Of a stretch of DNA of 18,802 nucleotides, positions 7,823 through 14,704 are shown piece after piece. The stretch is taken from the NCBI GenBank assembly GCA_024278565.1, contig JAJRSY010000071.1, positions 1 through 18,802 of the forward strand. Direction: 5' to 3'. The notes beneath the pieces were generated by a model. It was not told the DNA's origin and ran no database searches. It saw only the letters and a program-made list of their open reading frames with translations. This stretch comes from Bacteroidota bacterium (lineage in GTDB: Bacteria > Bacteroidota > Bacteroidia > Flavobacteriales > Flavobacteriaceae). Both the position numbers and the translations under genes were made by a program. Positions within the stretch are counted from its first letter, which is position 1. Every line of letters begins with the position of its first letter.

Positions 7823-8155
7823 ATGAAAAGCAGCTTTCAAGACATTGTCAACTCTAAAACCCTGGTGTTGGTCGATTTTTTTGCCGATTGGTGCGGTCCT
7901 TGCAAAATGTTGGCTCCTATATTGAAAAAGGTAAAGGATGAGTTGGGCGACACCATAAAGATCGTTAAGGTAGATGTGGATAAAAACCAGCCCCTTGCCA
8001 AAAAATATCAGGTTCGGGGTGTGCCTACCCTGCTCTTGTTCAAAGAAGGAAAACAAGTGTGGAGACAATCTGGTGTAGTGCAAAAAATGATATGGTTCAG
8101 GTTATCAAATCACATGGCTGACCATTGGCCTCTTGTTGGTTTTTGCATTTTTTGA
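7823..8155 (+). CDS. Thioredoxin with a frameshifted C-terminus
   Basis: This small cytoplasmic disulfide reductase has the WCGPC active site (C24, C27) after VLVDFFADW, then VDVDKNQPLAKKYQVRGVPT with the cis-proline of VPT. The start MKSSFQ is chosen because the longer open frame would begin upstream of operator S4. After GVVQK (residues 84-88) the reading frame leaves the family pattern. Adding one A to the A6 run (8082-8087) restores NDMVQVIKSHG and a stop at 8119-8121, for a normal 99-residue thioredoxin. As given, the product has 110 residues with an aberrant tail replacing the last helix. This is either a real frameshift, slippage or a sequencing error. The domain call is secure. Confidence 0.88.
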   Translation: MKSSFQDIVNSKTLVLVDFFADWCGPCKMLAPILKKVKDELGDTIKIVKVDVDKNQPLAKKYQVRGVPTLLLFKEGKQVWRQSGVVQKMIWFRLSNHMADHWPLVGFCIF

Positions 8156-8613
8156 TCAGTTTGTACGCCCATCATAATGGTTTGGGCTTGCCGAAATAAG
8201 GTAAGCGCCAAGAGAGGCCGTGCCCGTTCATTTGTATTTTTTCTTTTCAAATAGTTCTTTGGTAATGTGTTTGTTTATTGTCTCTTGAACTGCTTTGTAG
8301 ATGAATCCAGCATTTTTTGTATTTCTTTCAAGTTGACATCTTGATGTTTTTCCAAATTAATCGATTTAGTTCAGGTAGCGTTCTCCAAGTGTAGCCCTCG
8401 GCGGGCATATATGGTTTTTCTCCTTTCATTTCTGATAGTGTGCCAATCCAAAAACATTAAGTGCCAATGGTGTACATGTGCCAGAACATTGCTTGCGATT
8501 TTGTTGAGATAACCAAGTGGAAATTTTTTTTGAAGTTCTTCACCTTGGAGTGAGTCTAAAAAATCAACCAGCTTTGGATAGTTGCAGCAGCTCCTCTTTG
8601 GTTTTTGATCTTG
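8097..8613 (-). pseudogene. Decayed ClbS/DfsB-family four-helix-bundle gene
   Basis: Pieces of one ClbS/DfsB-like protein follow in order in shifting frames: KTKEELL (near 8605), NYPKLVDFLDSL, NVLAHVHHWHLMFLDW (the family's HxHxWHxxxL helix), MKGEKPYMPAEGYTWRTLP with ELNRLIWK, KHQDVNLKEIQKMLDSS, YKAVQETINKH...KELFEKKKYK, a stop where Trp is expected, TGTASLGAYLISAS..HYD and WAYKLIKK. Frame changes fall near 8590, 8440, 8347-8351 (A5 run), 8300 and 8172, and the nonsense codon is at 8228-8230. No start codon fits the first piece. Intact members have roughly 165-175 residues and this reconstruction is similar. The longest surviving open frame (8371-8622, 83 codons) is only a fragment. Its 3' end runs into the thioredoxin 3' end. 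Confidence 0.85.
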
Positions 8614-8649
8614 ACTTGACACTAGACTATGAGCTCAAGATGAGTTCTA

Positions 8650-9486
8650 TTACTCGTGCAATACAAGAAAAGGCACATCGGTATGATAACTGATTTCTTC
8701 CACGGCTGGCCTGAAAAGAATCCGTTGAAAAAAGTTGAGGTTCTTGGCTACCATGGCGATCATATCTATATCCCTACTTTCCACAAAACACTGTACTGCG
8801 GTTTCCAGTTTTGTGCCCGTAAGTGAATGGAAACTATGTTCCGCACCTGAAAAACAATCATGTAGAAACGCTTTGTTCGCCAATTGAACTTCATTGAGTT
8901 CATCACCTTTTTTTGAAACATGCAATACACGAAGAAAAGATTGGTGCTGATTGGCCATGCCCAATAAGGTGTCCAATACCTTTAAATCATACTCAATATT
9001 ATAATCGGTGGGGAAGGCAATTTCTTTCGGATGCTTATAGCTTGCATTTTCAGGAACAGCTAACAAGGGACACTTAACTTTAGTGATGACATCACCCGTA
9101 TTACTCCCGACAGCTACTTTTTTGAGACCGGAAGCACCTTTAGTGCCCATTATGATCAAATCTATTTGTTTTTTATCAACTTCGTTTTTTACGGTATCAA
9201 CGAAATAACTATAAGTCGCCCTTGTATGAAAGGTATGCTTGGTGTTCAGTGTAAGGCGTTCTATTTTTTTCAGCAATTTTCGCAGATTATCTTTACTGTC
9301 TTTCAATAGGTTTTCTTTTAGAATACTAGAAGCCTTAATTGAACTTGATGCCCCAGAATAAGGTGGAATGGGATTTACATGCAATATGTGAAAAGTACAT
9401 TTATTCTTCTGAAAAAGTTCTACACCATATTTTAAGGCGTTGAATGCGTTTTCGGAGAAATCGGTTGGAATTAAAATATTTTTCAT
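8650..9486 (-). CDS. Universal stress protein, two UspA domains (usp5)
   Basis: This 278-residue tandem UspA protein starts MKNILIPTDFSENAFNALKY. Domain 1 has GTKG (114-117) and GSN (127-129), the ATP-binding G-x2-G-x9-G-S pattern. Domain 2 starts IAFPTDYNIEYDLK and ends VPFLVL, without the signature. It is monocistronic apart from the dead ClbS/DfsB gene about 40 nt downstream, which may once have been its operon partner. The promoter is S5, with a leader of about 29 nt. It is separated from the regulator gene by 155 bp. Confidence 0.93.
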   Translation of the reverse strand: MKNILIPTDFSENAFNALKYGVELFQKNKCTFHILHVNPIPPYSGASSSIKASSILKENLLKDSKDNLRKLLKKIERLTLNTKHTFHTRATYSYFVDTVKNEVDKKQIDLIIMGTKGASGLKKVAVGSNTGDVITKVKCPLLAVPENASYKHPKEIAFPTDYNIEYDLKVLDTLLGMANQHQSFLRVLHVSKKGDELNEVQLANKAFLHDCFSGAEHSFHSLTGTKLETAVQCFVESRDIDMIAMVAKNLNFFQRILFRPAVEEISYHTDVPFLVLHE

Positions 9487-9519
9487 CTCGGTATCAATTT
9501 GCTTTTACTTTGTTCACGA

Positions 9520-9562
9520 TAAAAGTATAAAGCAAAATACACTTGAAAAATGACCAAGGTCA
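9520..9562 (-). promoter_or_regulatory. Operator S5 plus -7 element of the usp5 promoter
   Basis: TGACCAAGGTCA (9551-9562), inside the longer palindrome ATGACCAAGGTCAT, is the most symmetrical of the operators. Minus-strand TACTTTTA (9527 down to 9520) is centred exactly 33 bp away and is identical to the hsp20 -7 element at S2. Confidence 0.75.
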
Positions 9563-9641
9563 TGTCTCCTTATTATTGGTGACCATCAAATTATTAGGTG
9601 AAATAACTATTTGAAACCTGATTTTTGTGGTTGAAAAAACT

Positions 9642-10691
9642 TCAATGTACCTTTCTCAGCCCCTCAATATCCAAAAGTTGTATATTCCGGTCTTTAATAT
9701 GTATCAGCCCCTCTTTTTTAAAGCTTGACAATGTTCTGATCAAAGTTTCCGTGGCCATTCCGGCCACGCTGGCCAAATCGCTTCGTAGTATATGAAGTGT
9801 TCCTTTCTCGTTCTTTTCTAACTTTTCTGCGAATTTTAAAAGAGTGCTTGCTGTTTTTCTGCGTACCGTGGCATATGCCATACGCAGCAACTGTTCTTTG
9901 GTTTCAGAAAGGTTCTCTGCCATTAATTGCATTAGTTCTAAAGCCAAATGGTTGTTGTCGCCCAAAATGGTTTTAAGATCTCTTTTTGGAACACCTGCCA
10001 ACTGGGTACACTCAATTGCCGTTGCAAATTCATGGTGGGGCAGGTTTTTGGTAAAGTCGGTAAATCCAAAAAAATCATCTGGTTTGTAGACAGCAGTGAT
10101 CAATTCTTTGCCAAGCTCATCTAATTTATAGGTTTTGACCGTGCCTTTTAAAATAAGATACACCATACTCGAATTGCTGCCTTCTCGATAAATGGTTGTT
10201 CCCGGTTTATATTCGGTCTCGTTTCCTTTGTCATCTATATAGTTTTTTAGCTCGTGTATAGTATTGATATTGTTGAGTTCAAAATTTGTGGTGCTTTCGT
10301 TTCTTGAACTAGCTGCGAGAATCGATATTCGCGCCAAACGGCTTTCTATGGCGCCGATAAGTTCAGATTCTTCAAAGGGCTTGGGCAAATAATCATCTGC
10401 ACCCAGTTCCATTCCCTTCCGAATATCTTTTCGTTCGGTTTTGGCCGATAAAAAAATAAAGGGTATGTGTTTGGTGGCTTCATCTTGTAATAAGGAGTTG
10501 AGAACACCGTACCCATCCATCTCTGGCATCATAATATCACATATAATGATATCGGGTAAATGTTGTTTGACCATTTCCACTCCTTTTTCGCCGTTGGTGG
10601 CTGTGAGTGTTTTGTAGTTCGACAATTGCAAAAGCTCGGCTGTGTTTTCGCGAAGTATGGTGTCATCCTCAATAATCAATACTTTTTTCAT
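9642..10691 (-). CDS. Response regulator fused to Crp/Fnr-type DNA-binding protein
   Basis: This 349-residue protein has a CheY-like receiver domain (1-120) with acidic E8-D9-D10, phospho-acceptor D52, S82 and K104. After a linker comes a cyclic-nucleotide-binding fold (about 145-260) and a Crp-type winged helix (about 265-345). The recognition helix MATETLIRTL (312-321) aligns with FNR/CRP helices, so E315 and R319 match the Glu and Arg that contact TGA/TCA. The nucleotide pocket lacks the Arg-Ser/Thr needed for cAMP, and no Cys cluster for Fe-S is seen, so phosphorylation is the likely input. It lies 27 nt downstream of the kinase gene. It is the best candidate to bind operators S1-S6. Confidence 0.93.
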   Translation of the reverse strand: MKKVLIIEDDTILRENTAELLQLSNYKTLTATNGEKGVEMVKQHLPDIIICDIMMPEMDGYGVLNSLLQDEATKHIPFIFLSAKTERKDIRKGMELGADDYLPKPFEESELIGAIESRLARISILAASSRNESTTNFELNNINTIHELKNYIDDKGNETEYKPGTTIYREGSNSSMVYLILKGTVKTYKLDELGKELITAVYKPDDFFGFTDFTKNLPHHEFATAIECTQLAGVPKRDLKTILGDNNHLALELMQLMAENLSETKEQLLRMAYATVRRKTASTLLKFAEKLEKNEKGTLHILRSDLASVAGMATETLIRTLSSFKKEGLIHIKDRNIQLLDIEGLRKVH

Positions 10692-10718
10692 GAGATCGGT
10701 TTAAAAAATATGAATGCT

Positions 10719-11954
10719 TTAAGGGCCGGTTTGGTGCTGTGTCGGAAACTCGACTGTAAATGTACTTCCTTTGTTTTCTTCGCTTTTAAAATAGATGCTT
10801 CCGCCCAAATTCCCTAAATGGCCTTTTACAATGTTCAGGCCTATACCCGTGCCTTGGTTTAAAAGTACATTTTCAGCCCTAAAGTAACGTTCAAAGATGT
10901 GTTTCTGATCTTTTTTGGGTATCCCGATTCCCTCATCCCTAATATGAAATACGACCTTGTCATCTAATATATCCACTTGTAGATCGATCTTAGAATTCTC
11001 TAAAGAGTATTTGGTGGCATTGTGGAGCAGATTGCCCAAGGTCAATGCCACTATCTTTTTGTCTTGGTGGATGACCACATCATCTATGTTCTGCGGATAG
11101 GTTATTTTCTGCCCACTTTTGAGCAGCATGTTCGTATTGTACACTACCTCGTTTATAACATTGCTCAATGGAAAATCTGTCAAGTCATACACCTCTTTTC
11201 CTTTCTCTAAACGTTCTATTGACAAGAAATCATTTAAAATAGTGGTCAAGTGCCGCACTTCACCTATAATGGTTCTTAGGTGCTTATCTCTCTTATCTTG
11301 GTGATCTGTCTTAGGGTATTTTCCCACCAAGATCGCAGAGGTCAGAATACCGCTCAACGGGGTCTTGAACTCATGTGATACCAGTGATAGGAACTTGGTC
11401 TTTAGCTCGTTCAGTTCACGTTCTTTATGAAGGGCGTTCTTTATTAGTGTTTCTGCCTTTGTTCTTCTATTTATTTCCTTTTTTAGTTCTGCCACGGTAT
11501 CCCGAAGCTTGACCGTACGTATTTTTATCTTTTGTTCCAAGAGGGTGTTCAGCTCTCGAATTTCGTGTTCTTTTTCTTTCACATAGGTCATATCGTTGAT
11601 CAAGGCCAACAAATAGTTGTTCCCATAAATCGAAAACAGGGTGATGCTTACCTCTATGGGGAACTCCATTTTGTTCTTTCTCCTTCCCAAAAAATTTCGG
11701 TCTTTGGCCATTCCACGACTGCCGTGGTTCTTGAAACACCACTTTATGTACCGTTCAAGTTCAGGGTGCGAAACCTTTGGCATCAACGTCGATATGGGCA
11801 AGCCCAATAATTCGTCCGTTTCATAACCGAACATTGAATTTGCCTGTTTGTTGGCAGCTACAATAAGCTGCTCTGGGTTGACGACCATAACACCTTCTGA
11901 GACTGCCTCGGAAAGTAGTTTGAAGATGTTACTGTTCTTTTCGGAAACATACAT
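10719..11954 (-). CDS. PAS-domain sensor histidine kinase
   Basis: This 411-residue kinase has no membrane segment, so it is probably cytoplasmic. A PAS domain (about 8-125) with MFGYETDELLG and FPIEVSI is followed by a coiled coil (125-190). The HisKA box LVSHEFKTPL has phospho-acceptor H194. The HATPase domain has the N box near N312, the G1 box DEGIGIP (340-346), the F box and the G2 box GTGIGL (368-373). The PAS sequence resembles FixL, but the position of the FixL haem-ligand His appears to be Leu; H63 lies close by in SHPELERYI. The ligand is unknown. It forms an operon with the REC-Crp gene and is its probable partner. Confidence 0.93.
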   Translation of the reverse strand: MYVSEKNSNIFKLLSEAVSEGVMVVNPEQLIVAANKQANSMFGYETDELLGLPISTLMPKVSHPELERYIKWCFKNHGSRGMAKDRNFLGRRKNKMEFPIEVSITLFSIYGNNYLLALINDMTYVKEKEHEIRELNTLLEQKIKIRTVKLRDTVAELKKEINRRTKAETLIKNALHKERELNELKTKFLSLVSHEFKTPLSGILTSAILVGKYPKTDHQDKRDKHLRTIIGEVRHLTTILNDFLSIERLEKGKEVYDLTDFPLSNVINEVVYNTNMLLKSGQKITYPQNIDDVVIHQDKKIVALTLGNLLHNATKYSLENSKIDLQVDILDDKVVFHIRDEGIGIPKKDQKHIFERYFRAENVLLNQGTGIGLNIVKGHLGNLGGSIYFKSEENKGSTFTVEFPTQHQTGP

Positions 11955-12117
11955 ATTTATGGTACATTTTGTATTCCGTTCAGCTGCAACGATGTGAAAA
12001 ACAACCTGAAATTAATATTTTGAACGAAAATGAATTCTTATAGCTTCTGCAATAAAACAGAAAACACACAAGTGTTCCAACTTTCAGTAAGTTATATATA
12101 TAAACCATTTTATAACA

Positions 12118-12160
12118 TGATAGTTGTCATATAATGATTGTTATTTTATTCTTATTTTTG
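12118..12160 (+). promoter_or_regulatory. Operator S6 with rightward TAnnTTTG promoter; may also serve the kinase
   Basis: TGATAGTTGTCA (12118-12129), flanked as ATGATAGTTGTCAT, fits TGA-N6-TCA. On the plus strand TATTTTTG (12153-12160) is a perfect TAnnTTTG centred exactly 33 bp away, pointing into DNA with no gene. Toward the kinase, TAACTTAC (12094 down to 12087) is at the same distance but has two mismatches. The operator could give autoregulation of the kinase-regulator operon, a rightward transcript, or both. Confidence 0.6.
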
Positions 12161-12216
12161 CTTTTCTGGTGCGAAGAACAGTTTGAAGATTCTTGGTATA
12201 CAGTGTTTATATGAAA

Positions 12217-12270
12217 TGGAAGGTTCGGCCACTAACCAGCCTGGCGGCTGGCAGGTGTAGTGGAAGGTTC
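12217..12270. repeat. Short palindromic insertion bounded by 10-bp direct repeats
   Basis: TGGAAGGTTC occurs at 12217-12226 and again at 12261-12270. Between them is a 34-bp segment with the hairpin CCAGCC-TGGC-GGCTGG (12236-12251), related to the CCTGCC/GGCAGG palindromes elsewhere. The arrangement looks like a small element inserted with a target duplication, or a local slipped duplication. Confidence 0.6.
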
Positions 12271-12728
12271 AGGATCAGTTCAAAATGATTTAATGCGAGA
12301 ACAGAGTAGGATCCTAGTGTTGCGTAAAGCCTCAGAAGACGCCCCAAGTTTTGTTCTTTTTCGTTTTTACCCATTATAAAAAGATTCACGTAGCTACGGC
12401 TATGTTTATTTTTTCTAATTTCGTAAAATTCAAAACTGTGCGGGTCGGCAGGAATAACATCAACTTAACCATCATCTGAGGCTTGACACTAGTTTGAATT
12501 GGTGTTGATAGTTGTATCACATTATATAATAAGGGCTCACTATCGTACATTTTTTATCTTATTACAAAACAAAGGCCTTTCAGGTCATAAACCTATCATA
12601 TCAACACTAAACTACAGGCTAGAGTAGCCATGTCAACTTACCTGCCTACGGCAAGCCTGCCACGCCAGAGGCGTGGTTGCGTATTTTTATCATTCAATCA
12701 TTCAGTCATATGAAAGTCAAAATATCAA

Positions 12729-12746
12729 CCTGCCTGCCGGCAGGCA
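12729..12746. repeat. GC-rich palindromic repeat
   Basis: CCTGCCTGCCGGCAGGCA contains the perfect 16-bp palindrome TGCCTGCCGGCAGGCA (12731-12746). It is the same element as at 5018-5037 and 14742-14761. Confidence 0.85.
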
Positions 12747-12960
12747 CGGTAGAATTGGAAAGCACAGCGGTTTGTTAGTGAAGGAATTGTAACTCGATTT
12801 TGAGCTGAACAAATTTCGAGCATTTTCAATTATAGCAGGCATGTGCTGAGCATAGTCGAAGTATAGTTTGGCTTTGGAATAGAATATCCGTGAATAATGC
12901 GGGTTAAGATGATCGAACCTAAAAATATAATCTTGCCCACATAAATAGTGGTAGATCCAA

Positions 12961-13854
12961 ATGGAATATATAGATTATTATAAAATACTGGGAATAACTA
13001 AAAATGCCTCTGAAAAGGACATTAAAAAAGCATACCGAAAATTGGCGCGCAAATACCACCCTGATGTTAACCCCAATGATTTACAGGCCGAACAAAAATT
13101 TAAAACCATAAACGAGGCGAACGAGGTATTGGGAAACCTTGAAAAGAGAAAAAAATACGATAGGTACGGCAAAGATTGGCAACAGGCCGGAGCTTATGAA
13201 AAGGCGGGCAGTACCCGGCAAAATTCTAGAAGGGGACAACAGTATACCGGCGATTTTGGTGGAGGGGGTTTTTCGGATTTTTTTGGTGAAATGTTTGGCG
13301 GCGAAACAGACGATAGGTTTTCCAATAAGGGCAGGATAAAGTTCCGTGGGCAAGATTTTAATGCTGAACTTCGATTGCAGCTACCAGACGTGTACAAGGC
13401 CCATAAACAAACCCTTACCGTGAATGGGAAGAATATTCGCATAACTATACCTGCCGGTATAGAAAATGGACAGACCATAAAGATAAAAGGGCATGGGGGG
13501 GCTGGCAGAAATGGAGGTCCCAATGGTGATTTGTACATTACTTTTTCAGTAAGTAACAAAACCCCGTTTAAAAGAGTTGGAAGCAGCCTATACAAAACAG
13601 TGGACATTGGTCTGTATACGGCACTGTTAGGTGGGGATCTTACTGTGGACACCTTTGATGGTAAGGCAAAAGTAAAGGTAAGGCCCGAGACCCAAAACGG
13701 AACAACAGTAAAGTTAAAGGGCAAGGGATTTCCCATATATAAAAAAGAAGGACATTTTGGAGACCTGTTCATTACCTATAACATAAAAATGCCCACAAAT
13801 ATCAGTAGCAGGGAAAAAGAACTTTTTAAGGAATTGGCCGCTATTAATAAATGA
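12961..13854 (+). CDS. cbpA: DnaJ-family co-chaperone, CbpA type
   Basis: This 297-residue J-domain protein stimulates the ATPase of DnaK and delivers unfolded clients. The J domain (1-70) has the HPD triad at 33-35 (KYHPDVNP). A Gly/Phe-rich linker (about 80-115, FGGGGFSDFFGEMFGG) follows, then two substrate-binding beta domains with TIPAGIENGQTIKIKGHGG and VRPETQNGTTVKLKGKGF. The CxxCxGxG zinc fingers of DnaJ are absent, which makes it CbpA-like rather than the housekeeping DnaJ. It overlaps the next gene by 4 nt (ATGA), the classic cbpA-cbpM arrangement. No S-type operator is seen directly upstream. Confidence 0.92.
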   Translation: MEYIDYYKILGITKNASEKDIKKAYRKLARKYHPDVNPNDLQAEQKFKTINEANEVLGNLEKRKKYDRYGKDWQQAGAYEKAGSTRQNSRRGQQYTGDFGGGGFSDFFGEMFGGETDDRFSNKGRIKFRGQDFNAELRLQLPDVYKAHKQTLTVNGKNIRITIPAGIENGQTIKIKGHGGAGRNGGPNGDLYITFSVSNKTPFKRVGSSLYKTVDIGLYTALLGGDLTVDTFDGKAKVKVRPETQNGTTVKLKGKGFPIYKKEGHFGDLFITYNIKMPTNISSREKELFKELAAINK

Positions 13855-14153
13855 AGTATGATATGAGCACAGAACAACTAATAGCCGTACCCGATTTTTG
13901 TGCCGGTCACGGTGTAACAGATCGCTTTATAGTAAAACTCCATGAATTTGGACTTTTAGAGATTGAAATTCGTAAAAACACCCGATATATACCGATACGG
14001 GAACTTTCCAAGGTTGAAAAGATATTGCGTTTGTATTCTGACCTTCATATCAACCTTGAAGGTATAGAGGTGATTACCCAACTTTTAGATCGGATGGGTC
14101 GATTACAGAACGAAATGGTTCATTTGAAAAACAGACTTCAGCGGTATGAATAG
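13851..14153 (+). CDS. cbpM: CbpM/MerR-like chaperone modulator
   Basis: This 100-residue protein has the CbpM pattern: an N-terminal helix-turn-helix-like fold (FIVKLHEFGLLEIEIR, with YIPIRELSKVEKILRL) and a C-terminal coiled helix (LLDRMGRLQNEMVHLKNRL). In E. coli CbpM binds the CbpA J domain and blocks its action with DnaK. The ATG overlaps the cbpA stop codon, so translation is probably coupled. A second ATG four codons later (13863) is also possible. No clear terminator follows. Confidence 0.85.
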   Translation: MKYDMSTEQLIAVPDFCAGHGVTDRFIVKLHEFGLLEIEIRKNTRYIPIRELSKVEKILRLYSDLHINLEGIEVITQLLDRMGRLQNEMVHLKNRLQRYE

Positions 14154-14326
14154 AAACAGTCTTAAATTTTATTGCTATGAAAAAAATACAGTTATGAAAA
14201 CCGTAGTGTTGCTGACTACATACAAAACATTATAAGCCCATTCGCTTCTTTGAATCCCGTGCATATTTCAGTTTTTTGTATCCGAAATAAAACTTATCTT
14301 AGCGAACTGTTTTTAGAACATATGAC

Positions 14327-14401
14327 GGAGTGTTAGCTCAGTTGGTTTAGAGCATCGCCTTGACAGGGCGGGGGTCGTTGGTTCGAATCCAATACACTTC
14401 A
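14327..14401 (+). tRNA. tRNA-Val (anticodon GAC)
   Basis: The cloverleaf folds fully. Acceptor GGAGTGT pairs with ACACTTC, the D stem is GCTC/GAGC, and the anticodon stem TCGCC/GGCGG carries loop TTGACAG with anticodon GAC at 14362-14364. The T arm is GTTGG-TTCGAAT-CCAAT and the discriminator is A14401. CCA is not encoded, as usual in Bacteroidota, so it must be added after transcription. Confidence 0.96.
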
Positions 14402-14701
14402 CTACTTTTGTTAGTGAAACTTTCCCGATTTTCAGCGGAGTCTGTCTGGGTTTAATCCCGTTGAAAAGCGGGGCAGGCATCTCGACCCATGGGTATTCTG
14501 ACACATCGAGACTATTAATGGACCAGAGCTTGCTCTAGGGTTTAATCTCTTAGGGTTTAATTCCCCGCTCGCCTCGCATTAAGAGGAAAGTTTGAAAACC
14601 TTAGGTTTTCATTGAAGAAACTTTCTTCCACTAAATACCTCGTATGCTTGCATCGAGGCAGTTTATTGCCTTTTACGGACGAGTTCAATGACAAAGGTGG
14701 C
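14399..14701. other. Structured non-coding DNA after tRNA-Val
   Basis: No gene is visible. TTCACTA (14399-14405) overlaps the tRNA 3' end and pairs with TAGTGAA (14412-14418). Further right are AGAGCTTGCTCT, three copies of GGTTTAAT, a nested hairpin made of GGAAAGTTT, GAAAACC-TTA-GGTTTTC and AAACTTTC (about 14585-14630), and the adjacent hairpins CCTCG...CGAGG and GGCA...TGCC followed by TTTTA near 14670. The 3' part could end the tRNA transcript. Confidence 0.5.
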
Positions 14702-14704
14702 TAA

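Larger units (their letters stand above)
12161..12960. other. 800-bp non-coding, repeat-rich region between kinase and dnaJ
   Basis: I find no convincing gene. Rightward from S6 a frame could read from an ATG near 12216 to a stop near 12375, about 37 residues once an inserted repeat is removed; I do not recognise the product. The region holds a repeat insertion (12217-12270), the hairpin CCACGCC-AGA-GGCGTGG (12660-12676), a GC palindrome (12729-12746) and GCTGAGCATAGTCGAAG (12846-12862), which resembles scattered intergenic repeats of Bacteroidota. A near -7 element TAATCTTG (12928-12935) lies 25 nt before dnaJ. Confidence 0.6.

Noticed and set aside
12207..12389. 60-codon minus-strand open frame right of the kinase
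   Set aside because: It crosses the short palindromic insertion and its flanking repeats and has no recognisable motifs or promoter.
12506..12519. TGATAGTTGTATCA as another operator
   Set aside because: It resembles S6 but the spacing is N8 instead of N6 and no TAnnTTTG is at 33 bp.
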